NCBI GenBank assembly: GCA_964518765.1
Contig: CAZFJC010000015.1
Coordinates: forward strand, 12,530-76,529
Length of the DNA stretch: 64,000 nucleotides
From: CAZPNX01 sp964518765
Lineage (GTDB): Bacteria; Edwardsbacteria; AC1; EtOH8
Reading direction: 5' to 3'
A program made the position numbers and the translations under genes. A model generated the notes under the pieces. The model was given only the letters and a program-made list of their open reading frames with translations. It was not told the DNA's origin and did not search any database. Shown here in pieces: positions 43,701 through 51,717 of this stretch (position 1 is the stretch's first letter; each line of letters begins with the position of its first letter).

Positions 43701-44420
43701 ATGGCCGACGCCATAGCGCTATTGGCCCTGCTGGTGGGCCTGGAGCTGGTGCTGGGGGTGGACAACATCCTGGTGATCTCCATCTTCGTAGGCCGGCTGC
43801 CCAAGGAGGACCGCAACAAAGCTCGACTCTTCGGCCTGGGCTTCGCCCTGCTGGCGCGCGTCCTGATGCTGGCGGTGCTGCTGCTGCTGGCCAGGCTGAC
43901 CGACCCGCTCTTGCTGGGGCTCTCGGTCCGGGACCTGATCCTGCTGGCTGGCGGCATGTTCCTGTTGTACAAAGCGGTGACCGAGATACACCAGACGGTG
44001 GAGATAAAGGAGGAGCTTCATCAGGCCGACCACGTGGGCCGAACCTTTACGGCGGTGGTGGCCCAGATCGTCCTGCTGGACATCGTCTTCTCCATCGACT
44101 CGGTGGTGACGGCCATCGGACTCACCGACAAGCTGTGGGTAATTATCTCGGCGGTGGTGTTGTCATTCGCCGCCATACTGTTCGCCGCCAAACCCATAGG
44201 CGAGTTCATCCTGCACCGGCCCACCCTCAAGATCCTGGCCCTGGCCTTCCTGGTGACCATCGGGGTGACCATCTTCATGGAGGGCCTGCACAAGCACGTG
44301 CCCAAGGCCTACATCTACCTGCCCATGGGCTTCGCTTTGGGGGTGGAGATGCTGCAGCTGCGGTACGAGGCCAACCGCAGGAAGAAGCTGGCTGGCAGGG
44401 AGCGGGCCAGCGGGGTGTGA
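43701..44420 (+). CDS. TerC-family integral membrane protein
   Basis: A 239-residue protein with seven predicted helices and the family acidic motifs LVLGVDNILVISIF and LLDIVFSIDSVVTAIGLT. TerC/Alx proteins are linked to tellurite resistance and manganese export, and help metallate exported enzymes. A basic C-terminus (NRRKKLAGRERASGV) is cytoplasmic. It is bounded on both sides by copies of the CCCCT repeat. Confidence 0.92.
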   Translation: MADAIALLALLVGLELVLGVDNILVISIFVGRLPKEDRNKARLFGLGFALLARVLMLAVLLLLARLTDPLLLGLSVRDLILLAGGMFLLYKAVTEIHQTVEIKEELHQADHVGRTFTAVVAQIVLLDIVFSIDSVVTAIGLTDKLWVIISAVVLSFAAILFAAKPIGEFILHRPTLKILALAFLVTIGVTIFMEGLHKHVPKAYIYLPMGFALGVEMLQLRYEANRRKKLAGRERASGV

Positions 44421-44466
44421 TTTCCCCTTAATCACCTTCCTGTTAAGGAGGGGAATGAGGGATGAT
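44421..44466. repeat. Palindromic intergenic repeat (CCCCT family, copy 5)
   Basis: TTTCCCCTTAATCACCTTCC, then TGTTAAGGAGGGGAATGAGGG, immediately after the terC-like stop. Confidence 0.55.
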
Positions 44467-44532
44467 AAGTGACCGAATGACAGATATCAATATTTGATGC
44501 ATCTGATTTAAAACAATAGCGGAGAGCTTATT

Positions 44533-44919
44533 ATGACCCAGAAGACCCGCATCCTCATCGCCAAGCCCGGCCTGGACGGGCACGACCGGGGGGCCAAGTA
44601 CATCGCCCGGGCCCTGCGGGACGCCGGGTTCGAGGTGATCTACACCGGCCTGCGCCAGACACCCGAGGCCATCGCTGCGGCCGCGGTCCAGGAGGACGTC
44701 CAGTGGGTGGGGCTGTCCTGCCTGTCCGGGGCCCACAACGCCCTGTTCCCGAAAGTTGTCCAGCTGCTCAAGGAGAAAGGGGCGGCCGATATCAAGGTGT
44801 TCGGGGGCGGGGTCATCCCGGCCGAGGACATCCCGGGGCTCAAGGCGGCCGGCGTGCTGGAGGTGTTCACCCCGGGGACCTCCAGCCAGGCGGTAGTGGA
44901 CTTCATCAACGCCAATTGA
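44533..44919 (+). CDS. mcmA2: Methylmalonyl-CoA mutase, B12-binding subunit
   Basis: A 128-residue stand-alone cobalamin domain with the base-off/His-on motif DGHDRG (His17 replaces the lower ligand). LSCLSGAHNALFPKVV and GGGVIPAEDIPGLKAAGV, which line the nucleotide tail, are also present. It completes the mutase with the catalytic subunit encoded at 39227-41047. The two genes are usually adjacent but here are separated by the HEPN-type, LOG and TerC genes. Confidence 0.93.
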   Translation: MTQKTRILIAKPGLDGHDRGAKYIARALRDAGFEVIYTGLRQTPEAIAAAAVQEDVQWVGLSCLSGAHNALFPKVVQLLKEKGAADIKVFGGGVIPAEDIPGLKAAGVLEVFTPGTSSQAVVDFINAN

Positions 44920-44978
44920 CGCCCGCAGTCCGGGCGACCGGGCCGCGTCCTATTCAACAACCTAAAGGAGGATCATAT

Positions 44979-46040
44979 ATGAAACGCACGGCCATGGCCT
45001 GGCTAGTGGCCGCCGCCGCATTCGTCCTGGTATCCGCCTGCGCCAAGAAATCGTCCCCCACCCAGCCGTCGCCCACGGCGTCCGGCCCCTCGGTGTACGT
45101 GGGGGGGTACTACAGCGCCGGCGGCAAGTCCTACCCCTGCTACTGGAAGGACGGCGTGCGGGTGGAACTGGAGGCGGAACCGACCAAGAGCTACTACGTC
45201 AGCTCCATGACGGTGGCCGGTGGCACAGTCTACAGCGGCGGCTATGACCGACTGGGATCCGACCTCCGCCCCTGCTGCTGGCAGGGGACAATCCGCACCG
45301 ACCTCCCCGGGCCTGGAGGCTACGCCGTGGTCAACGGGATCGCGGCTTTTGGCGGCATGGCCTACTGCGCCGGCGAGGCCGACTCGGGGACCATAAGGCT
45401 GCCGATCCTGTGGACCGGCGCCGCCCGCAAAACGCTGCAGATGGACACCCTCAGCAGCCACTTCGCCACCTCGGTGACGATCCGGAACGGGGTCCCCTAC
45501 TGCGGCGGCTACTACTACGCTCCGGGCGGGTCGGCGCCGTGCTACTGGGCCGATACGACGAAGCACGTGCTGAGCCGCGACACGGTAAACAACGCCTACG
45601 TCTTCGCCATCGCCGCGGACGACACCGCCGTCTACTGCGCGGGGATGTACTGTTCGACCAACCCCACGGGAAGGATGATCCCCTGCTACTGGAGCGACAC
45701 CACCCTGCATACCCTGCCGACCATCGGGATCAACGACGGACAGGTCAGCGCCATCTTTGTCGACGGCGGCACGGTGTACGCGGGCGGGCAGGTGTCCGAC
45801 GGAGCGGTATACAGCGCCTGCTACTGGGAGGGAGGGACCCGACACGACCTGCCGTGCAGCACCGCGACCAACGCCAGCGTCATGTCCCTAAGGATTTCAT
45901 CCGGCACGCTCTTCTGCGCCGGCTACATCAGGATCGGGACGAAGAACCTCCCTTGCTACTGGCAGGGCGGGGTGCGCCGTGACCTGCCTCTGGACAGCAC
46001 CGCCACCGGCGGCGTGGCCGTGGGCATCGGGGTGGAGTGA
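44979..46040 (+). CDS. Lipoprotein with seven YCGGY...PCYW repeats, probable beta-propeller
   Basis: A 353-residue lipoprotein (MKRTAMAWLVAAAAFVLVSAC) with a Thr/Pro/Ser linker. Seven repeats of about 42-48 residues follow, each containing a (Y/F)xxG start and a PCYW-like strand (YPCYWKDG, RPCCWQGT, LPILWTGA, APCYWADT, IPCYWSDT, SACYWEGG, LPCYWQGG), then a (V/H)xL. Seven equal units suggest a seven-bladed propeller on the outer surface. The ligand is unknown. AAAGGAGG (44964-44971) precedes the ATG. Confidence 0.7.
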   Translation: MKRTAMAWLVAAAAFVLVSACAKKSSPTQPSPTASGPSVYVGGYYSAGGKSYPCYWKDGVRVELEAEPTKSYYVSSMTVAGGTVYSGGYDRLGSDLRPCCWQGTIRTDLPGPGGYAVVNGIAAFGGMAYCAGEADSGTIRLPILWTGAARKTLQMDTLSSHFATSVTIRNGVPYCGGYYYAPGGSAPCYWADTTKHVLSRDTVNNAYVFAIAADDTAVYCAGMYCSTNPTGRMIPCYWSDTTLHTLPTIGINDGQVSAIFVDGGTVYAGGQVSDGAVYSACYWEGGTRHDLPCSTATNASVMSLRISSGTLFCAGYIRIGTKNLPCYWQGGVRRDLPLDSTATGGVAVGIGVE

Positions 46041-46546
46041 CAGCCGACAAAAAAACGCGGCAGATCGCCATGGCCGGCCAGGCCCTGGAGGGCGGCACCC
46101 TCCTTCTGATGGGCAGCAGCGCCTTCAGCGGCGGGCTGCCGCCGGATGTCGCCCGCCTGCTGGACGAGGCCATGGAGAGGGAGATGTCCATCCTGGTGGG
46201 CGAGGCCCACGGCGCCAGCCGGGCCTTCCAGGACCACCTAGCCTCACGGCGTTATCCGAACGTGGTGGTGGGCTACGCCAACAAGGTCCGCTATAATGCG
46301 GGGAACTGGCCGACGGAGAGCTACGGCGCTTGCCTGTTGGAAAAGGAGCGGGCCATGATCGAGGAGTGCGACTGCGCCGTGGCCATCTGGACGAACAGAA
46401 GCGGCGTCATCGCCCAGGACCTGGAGTATCTGAAAAAACTGGGGAAGCCGACCTACGTCCACCAGTGCCGGACGGGAAGCCGGGCGGCCCGCGGCGAGTG
46501 GCTGAACCCCAGGATGAGCTGCCGGCCGCGTGCCAAGAGGGCATGA
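46037..46546 (+). CDS. SLOG-like nucleotide-binding fold protein
   Basis: A 169-residue protein with a Rossmann-type layout: LEGGTLLLMGSSAFSGGLP, LVGEAHGASRAFQDHLAS and CDCAVAIWTNRSGVIAQDLEYLKKLGKPTYVHQ. It resembles YspA/cpYpsA-type SLOG proteins or nucleoside deoxyribosyltransferases. The GTG start overlaps the previous stop, and its own stop overlaps the next ATG, so the three genes form one coupled unit. Function is uncertain. Confidence 0.55.
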   Translation: MTADKKTRQIAMAGQALEGGTLLLMGSSAFSGGLPPDVARLLDEAMEREMSILVGEAHGASRAFQDHLASRRYPNVVVGYANKVRYNAGNWPTESYGACLLEKERAMIEECDCAVAIWTNRSGVIAQDLEYLKKLGKPTYVHQCRTGSRAARGEWLNPRMSCRPRAKRA

Positions 46547-47244
46547 AAATGAAGAGGAAGGTAATAGTCCACCCCCGGCGCGGCTACGACCTATGGGCCG
46601 AAGTCTACGACAGCAACGGCAACCCGCTGACCGCCCTGGACGACGCGATCTTCGCCCGCCTCTTCCGCTTCCCGGCCCGGGGTCGGCTGGCCATCGACCT
46701 GGGCTGCGGCACCGGCCGGGTGACGGCCAAGCTGCTGCGGCTGGGGGCCAGGGTGACGGCGGTGGACTTCTCGGAGAGGATGATGGACCTGGCCCGGGCC
46801 AAGTTCGGGCCCGGCCGGGTCGATTTCGTTTCCGCTGACCTCACCAAAAGGCTTCCCTTCCCCCAAAAAAGGTTCCACCTGGCCACCGCCTGCCTGGTGC
46901 TGGAGCACATCAGGGACAAGCGGGGATTTCTGTCCGAGGCCTACCGCATCCTCAAGCCCGGCGGCGTCCTCTACCTCTCCGAGATGCACCCGGCCATGGA
47001 GCTGCTGGGGAAGACCGCCAATTTCACCGATCCCCGGACCGGAGCCGACATCAGGCCGCGCAGCCATGTGCGATGCATATCAGACCTGGCCATGGCGGCC
47101 CAGGGGGCCGGCTTCAGGATCGAACTGATGCGGGAGTACGACGGCAGGAAGGGTATGGTGCAAAAGACACCAAAGATGGCGCGGTACGTCGGCTGGCCGC
47201 TGCTGGCGGTGATGGTTCTAAAAAAGAAGGGGCCCAAGCGATAG
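46543..47244 (+). CDS. Class I SAM-dependent methyltransferase
   Basis: A 233-residue protein with SAM motif I AIDLGCGTGRVTAKLL, motif II VTAVDFSERMMDLA, post-motif DFVSADLTKRLPF and EAYRILKPGGVLYLSEMHP. It is of the UbiE/BioC-like group; the substrate is not evident. ATG 46543 overlaps the preceding stop (ATGA). The stop codon lies in the loop of the downstream terminator hairpin. Confidence 0.85.
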   Translation: MKMKRKVIVHPRRGYDLWAEVYDSNGNPLTALDDAIFARLFRFPARGRLAIDLGCGTGRVTAKLLRLGARVTAVDFSERMMDLARAKFGPGRVDFVSADLTKRLPFPQKRFHLATACLVLEHIRDKRGFLSEAYRILKPGGVLYLSEMHPAMELLGKTANFTDPRTGADIRPRSHVRCISDLAMAAQGAGFRIELMREYDGRKGMVQKTPKMARYVGWPLLAVMVLKKKGPKR

Positions 47245-47263
47245 ACTGGGCCCCGTAATTTTT
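47229..47263 (+). terminator. Rho-independent terminator overlapping the methyltransferase stop
   Basis: GGGGCCCA (47229-47236) pairs with TGGGCCCC (47247-47254), followed by GTAATTTTT. The TAG stop codon is inside the loop. Confidence 0.8.
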
Positions 47264-47271
47264 CGCCGGCC

Positions 47272-47307
47272 GGCAACATCCGAGCCCATTTTCCCGTCTA
47301 ATATAAT
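47272..47307 (+). promoter_or_regulatory. Promoter region of the ECF sigma operon
   Basis: GGCAAC (47272-47277) and CGTCTA (47295-47300) are spaced like an ECF-type autoregulated promoter. A TATAAT (47302-47307) just after could serve the housekeeping sigma, although its -35 box is poor. Confidence 0.35.
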
Positions 47308-47360
47308 GTGATCCCAACTCCGGCCGGAGCGGGACATCCCCTTTCCTTAATCGTAACATA

Positions 47361-47945
47361 ATGCAACAGAAGGATATAACGGCTCTGGTGTCCCTGGCGC
47401 GCAACGGGGACCAGGAAGCCTTTCGGGAGCTGTACCAGAGCCACAAGGCCGGGATATTCACCCTGGCCATGCGTATGACCGACGACCGGGCCGAGGCCGA
47501 GGACATCACCCAGGAGGCATTCATCAGGGCCTTCAGGGGGTTGGCGGGCTACCGCGGGGAATCTTCCTTCTCCACCTGGCTTTACAAGATAGCGCTCAAC
47601 TGCTGCCGGGAGAAAAGCAGTTTTGGTAGCAAGAGGAAAACGGTTCCGCTGGATTGGGTGGAGATTGGGAGCGACGGCATGCAGCGACGGACTGAATTGA
47701 GCCGGATCCTAGAGGCCGCCATCGCGAAACTGCCCGGAGGATGCCGCGAGGCCTTCGTGCTGCACGACGTCCAGGGGATGGGGCACCGGGAGATCGCCGG
47801 CATCCTGGGATGCTCCGAGGCCAACGTCAGGTCGCAAGTATGGAAAGCCAGGGGTAAACTGCGGGACATGGTCGCCCCGCACATGGAAGCGGAAGTATAT
47901 GAAGTGTCGGAACTGGATCGAGAGGCTGCCGAGCCTGCTGGATGA
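47361..47945 (+). CDS. ECF-type RNA polymerase sigma factor
   Basis: A 194-residue sigma-70-family protein with region 2 (DDRAEAEDITQEAFIRAFRGL, FSTWLYKIALNCCRE) and region 4 (LPGGCREAFVLHDVQGMGHREIAGILGCSEANVRSQVWKAR). It directs transcription of an envelope or stress regulon. The gene overlaps the anti-sigma gene by 47 bp, the normal arrangement for this pair. Group and regulon cannot be told from sequence alone. Confidence 0.93.
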   Translation: MQQKDITALVSLARNGDQEAFRELYQSHKAGIFTLAMRMTDDRAEAEDITQEAFIRAFRGLAGYRGESSFSTWLYKIALNCCREKSSFGSKRKTVPLDWVEIGSDGMQRRTELSRILEAAIAKLPGGCREAFVLHDVQGMGHREIAGILGCSEANVRSQVWKARGKLRDMVAPHMEAEVYEVSELDREAAEPAG

Positions 47946-48561
47946 GGACCCGCGGAGCCCGGGGCGGCGCCAGCTGGAGGCCCATATCGAGACTTGCCAG
48001 GGCTGCCGCAGCCAGTGGCGGCTGATGAACAGGATCAAGGCGGAGGCCGGCCGGCTGGACGGCCTCGAGCCGGGCGACGGCGTCTGGCAGGGCATCCAGG
48101 GGGAGCTGGCCGGGCAAGCGGCCGAGGCTCCGAAGAAGCCGATACCGCTAGGGCCGGTGGTCAGGTTGGCGCTGGGCTGGGGAACCTCTCTGGCCGTGGT
48201 TTTGGCGGTAGCCGTTTGGATTTGGCCGAGGCCATCTGTGAGAAAGGCGCAGCAATCGGTGAGTATGGGGCAAGCGGAGACTGCGGCTGTTGTTTCGAAG
48301 ATCCGGAAAACCGAGCTCCAGCGACCGATACCGGCTCGAACCATCCAGAAACGCCGTCCGTCATCCAGACCCGAGAGTCCGCCGCCCAGGCAGCCCCGGT
48401 ACCCGACGGATGACATAACCCAGGCCGAAGACCTCTCGGATCCGGAGACGCGCATCCAATACATCATGCCGGTGCTGGTGCCTGCGGATCCCGAGAACTC
48501 CGGCAGCAGGCAGCAGTACATCATGCCGGCCGTGTATAGCACGGCCCGGGAACCATTCTAA
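47899..48561 (+). CDS. Anti-sigma factor with zinc-finger (ZAS) motif
   Basis: A 220-residue single-pass membrane protein. The cytoplasmic N-terminus has HIETCQGC (His-x3-Cys-x2-Cys, the ZAS motif that holds the sigma factor). One membrane segment (SLAVVLAVAVWIW) and a periplasmic, Pro/Arg-rich tail follow. The tail contains QYIMP twice (IQYIMPVLVP and QQYIMPAVYS), a short duplication that could be a sensor or cleavage site. It lies directly before the HtrA-family gene. Confidence 0.87.
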   Translation: MKCRNWIERLPSLLDEDPRSPGRRQLEAHIETCQGCRSQWRLMNRIKAEAGRLDGLEPGDGVWQGIQGELAGQAAEAPKKPIPLGPVVRLALGWGTSLAVVLAVAVWIWPRPSVRKAQQSVSMGQAETAAVVSKIRKTELQRPIPARTIQKRRPSSRPESPPPRQPRYPTDDITQAEDLSDPETRIQYIMPVLVPADPENSGSRQQYIMPAVYSTAREPF

Positions 48562-48581
48562 ATAGATAGAGCGAGGTAAAC

Positions 48582-49859
48582 ATGAAAAGAATCACGCTAT
48601 TACTGGCAACATTCGTCCTAGCCTCCTCTTTGGCGGACACGGCCGCGGCCCAGGGCATGCTCAGCTCGCTGGAGAAGGAGATAACCTCCCTGGTGGAGGC
48701 CATCAAGCCTTCGCTGGTCACGGTGGAGACCTCGGATAAGGACGGCCATGGCCTCAGCTGGGTGGGCACCGGGGTGATCTGGTCTCCGGACGGGCAGGTG
48801 GTGACCACCGCTAGCTTGATCTCGGATGACGATCAGGTGACGGTGGCCCTGGCCGACGGCTCCAAGCTGCCGGCAAAGGTCTTGGGGATCGACGACCAAT
48901 ACAATCTGGCCCTGCTCAGGATCGACCGGGCCGGACTGCCGGCCATCCGCCTGGGGAACTCGGACCTGGCCAAGGCCGGGTCCTGGGTGACGGTCATCGG
49001 CAATTCCTATGGCCTGGCGTCATCGGTCAATCTGGGGCTGATGAACGGCATCCGGGATAAGGACAGCCTGATGCAGCTCTCGGCCGGGGTGGCCCCGGGC
49101 AACAGCGGCGGGCCGGTGCTCAACTCGGGCGGCGAGATGATCGGCATGGTGTACGGACGGATATCCCATCCCCTTGACTTGGGGCCGCTGAGGCTCTTCG
49201 GCGAGGGGGAGAAGGGCAGGCAGATAGCCGTCTTCTCCCGTCCCCTGGACATGCCATCCTCGGAGACGGCGCTGGCCATACCCTCCAACAAGATCCGGGC
49301 GGCCTGCGAATATCTGGAGAAGTACGGGACCAGGAAGAAGGGTTTTCTGGGGGTCACCCTATCGGAACTGACTGAAAAGGATAAAAAAGAGCTCAAGGTT
49401 TCATCGGGTCTGAGGGTGGAGGAGGTGGTGGAAGACAGCCCGGCCGAGAAGGCCGGCGTCAAGGACGACGACCTGATCCTGGAGTTCAACGGGAAGAGGG
49501 TTTCCGGCACCAAGGAGTTCCGGGCCATGGTGGCCGAGCTAAATCCCGGCACCAAGGTCAGCATCAAGATCAAGCGCGACGGCAAGGATAAAAAACTGAC
49601 GGCCGAGCTGGCCGAGGCGCCGGGACGCTCGCTGAAGATGAGGACCAAAAAGCTGGTCATTCCCGATATCAACATCGACCTGCCGGAGATCGACATCAAG
49701 GGCATCGAGGGGCTGGATCGCTCCGAGATGGACAAAATCCGACAGGAGATGCGGGAGGTGAGGGAGGAGATCAGAAGGCTGAGAGAAGAGATGAAAGCCG
49801 GCAAGGAGAAGATTATAATACAGAAAAGGGTCATCGAGCAGGAGGGCGGCGGACAGTAG
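48582..49859 (+). CDS. HtrA/DegP-family protein with degenerate catalytic triad
   Basis: A 425-residue protein with a signal peptide, trypsin-like domain, one PDZ domain (FLGVTLSELTEKD...VEDSPAEKAGVKDDDLILEFNGKRV) and a C-terminal coiled coil. The catalytic Ser175 is present (GNSGGP). The His position is Ser78 (TTASLI against the usual TNNHVV), and the Asp position is Asn108 (YNLALL against TDLALL). It is therefore probably not a protease but a peptide-binding sensor or chaperone. Its position behind an ECF sigma/anti-sigma pair suggests a role in envelope-stress signalling. Confidence 0.85.
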   Translation: MKRITLLLATFVLASSLADTAAAQGMLSSLEKEITSLVEAIKPSLVTVETSDKDGHGLSWVGTGVIWSPDGQVVTTASLISDDDQVTVALADGSKLPAKVLGIDDQYNLALLRIDRAGLPAIRLGNSDLAKAGSWVTVIGNSYGLASSVNLGLMNGIRDKDSLMQLSAGVAPGNSGGPVLNSGGEMIGMVYGRISHPLDLGPLRLFGEGEKGRQIAVFSRPLDMPSSETALAIPSNKIRAACEYLEKYGTRKKGFLGVTLSELTEKDKKELKVSSGLRVEEVVEDSPAEKAGVKDDDLILEFNGKRVSGTKEFRAMVAELNPGTKVSIKIKRDGKDKKLTAELAEAPGRSLKMRTKKLVIPDINIDLPEIDIKGIEGLDRSEMDKIRQEMREVREEIRRLREEMKAGKEKIIIQKRVIEQEGGGQ

Positions 49860-49874
49860 ATCCGCTTTCGGATG

Positions 49875-49904
49875 AAAACGCCCGGGCATCAGCCCGGGCG
49901 TTTT
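49875..49904 (+). terminator. Rho-independent terminator
   Basis: AAAACGCCCGGGC pairs with GCCCGGGCGTTTT around ATCA, followed by ATTTTC. It closes the sigma/anti-sigma/HtrA unit. Confidence 0.9.
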
Positions 49905-50007
49905 ATTTTCCATACCAGGCCGGACGGAGGAAGGAACTATTGAAAATTAACGGTAAAAGTGATAACATAAAACTTTATGGTTCAATCACCAACGCAAGAA
50001 AATGGAG

Positions 50008-51717
50008 ATGAAGAAATCCATCCTGGCTGTCGCCATTTTGCTGATTCTGCCGGCGCTTACCGCCCTGGCGATCCGATCGGTCGACGGCTCCGAGGAGTTG
50101 TTGCCCCACGGGTTCACCGCCGAGGAGCTTTTGAGGAAACACGAGATCGGCACCTACGTGCCGGCCACGGCCCCGCCGCCGGCCGGGACCCGTAACCCGA
50201 CCGAATACGAGCCGATGTCCGGGGTCCTGGTGCGCTGGCCGTTGGGCGTGCCATACCGGCTGCTGGACTCGCTCTCGGACCATACCAAGCTGTGGATGGT
50301 GGTCTCCAGCGCCAACCAGTCCTCCTGCCAGACGGGATTGACCAACAACGGGGTCAACATGGCCAACGTGGGCTACGTCCTCACCTCCACCGACAGCTAC
50401 TGGATCCGCGACTACGGCCCGTGGTTCGTGATGAAGCCCGACGGCCGGCCGGGCATCTTCGATTTCGCCTACAACCGGCCGCGGCCGCTGGACGACGCCG
50501 TCCCCGGGGCCATCGGGGCCGCCTGGGGAGTCCCGGTGTACTCCTCGGCCCTGGTGCACACCGGCGGCAACTACATGTCCGGCGGCCACGGGCAGTCCAT
50601 GTCCACCAACCTGGTCTACGACGAGAACGACAGTTCCAACGCCTGGGTGGACGGCCAGATGCTCCAGTACCTGGGGGTGGACGACTACGTGACCATGGCC
50701 GACCCCCAGGTCAGCTACATAGATCACATCGACTGCTGGGCCAAAATCCTATCTCCGACTAAGATTCTAGTGCTCCAAGTCCCGCCATCGCACGAGGACT
50801 ATGCCGACCTGGAGGCGGCGGCAGCATACTTGGCGACGGTGCCTAACCATTATGGGGGCAACTGGGAAGTTCATCGCGTCTACTCGAGCGGGGACGAGGG
50901 TTACACCAACAGCCTGATAGTCAACGACCGGGTCTACGTCCCCATCTGGAACACCGGCAACGACGCGGCCGCCATCCAGGCCTACCAGCAAGCGTTGCCC
51001 GGCTTCAAGATCATCGGCGTCTACTCCTCGGGATGGGAGAACACCGACGCCCTGCACTGCCGGACCATGGGGGTGACCGACACCGCCATGCTCTGGATCA
51101 GCCACATCCCGGTGGCCGCCGCCCAGCCGGCCGGCCAGCCGGTGAACATCAAGTCGCTCATCCGCTGCCATCCCAACAATGACCTGACATATCACAAGTG
51201 CTTCTACCGCTTCGGGACTTCCGGCGCCTTCGATTCGCTTTCCATGGCGCCGGCTGGCAGCGACAGCTTCGAGGCCCAGATCCCCGGGGCGGCGGCCGGG
51301 GATACGGTGGAGTACTACATCGCGGCCAAGGACAACTCGGGCCGCTCCGAGCAGCAGCCGCGGTTCGCCCCGGCCACCTGGTTTCATCGCTATGCGGCGA
51401 TGGCCACCGGGACGGCCGGTTCTCTGATCGGGCCGAGCGCCGGCACGGTAGCGATCAGGGCGATGCCCAATCCTTTCCAACAACTGACGACCCTCGACTA
51501 TCAGATAACCAGGCCGGGGTTGGCATGTCTGGCCGTCTACAACGCGGCCGGAAAGAGGGTGAGGACCCTGGTCTCCGGCTGGCACACCCAGGGTCGGCAT
51601 TCGGTGAGTTGGGACGGGAGGGACGGGACAGGTCGTCAGGCCGGGAGCGGGGTCTACTTCGTAAGGCTGAGCACCGCGGGCTTCGAAGCGACAATCAGAT
51701 TGATAATGATTAAATGA
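50008..51717 (+). CDS. Secreted agmatine/peptidylarginine deiminase-like enzyme with C-terminal sorting-type domain
   Basis: A 569-residue protein. The signal peptide is residues 1-21. The deiminase domain has Asp135 (WIRDYGPWF), His240 and Asp242 (DHIDCW) and Cys351 (ALHCRTMG), a spacing nearly identical to P. gingivalis PPAD (Asp130, His236, Asp238, Cys351). An Ig-like domain and a final FlgD/type-IX-like domain follow (MPNPFQQLTTLDYQI, WDGRDGTGRQAGSGVYFVRL). It should citrullinate arginine (or hydrolyse agmatine) outside the cell. ATG 50008 sits at the signal peptide; a start two codons earlier is possible. Confidence 0.87.
   Translation: MKKSILAVAILLILPALTALAIRSVDGSEELLPHGFTAEELLRKHEIGTYVPATAPPPAGTRNPTEYEPMSGVLVRWPLGVPYRLLDSLSDHTKLWMVVSSANQSSCQTGLTNNGVNMANVGYVLTSTDSYWIRDYGPWFVMKPDGRPGIFDFAYNRPRPLDDAVPGAIGAAWGVPVYSSALVHTGGNYMSGGHGQSMSTNLVYDENDSSNAWVDGQMLQYLGVDDYVTMADPQVSYIDHIDCWAKILSPTKILVLQVPPSHEDYADLEAAAAYLATVPNHYGGNWEVHRVYSSGDEGYTNSLIVNDRVYVPIWNTGNDAAAIQAYQQALPGFKIIGVYSSGWENTDALHCRTMGVTDTAMLWISHIPVAAAQPAGQPVNIKSLIRCHPNNDLTYHKCFYRFGTSGAFDSLSMAPAGSDSFEAQIPGAAAGDTVEYYIAAKDNSGRSEQQPRFAPATWFHRYAAMATGTAGSLIGPSAGTVAIRAMPNPFQQLTTLDYQITRPGLACLAVYNAAGKRVRTLVSGWHTQGRHSVSWDGRDGTGRQAGSGVYFVRLSTAGFEATIRLIMIK

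Noticed and set aside
46037..46546. Toxin or defence SLOG effector
   Set aside because: The fold is plausible, but the gene is coupled to a methyltransferase and a lipoprotein with normal base composition, and no partner of known SLOG defence systems is present.
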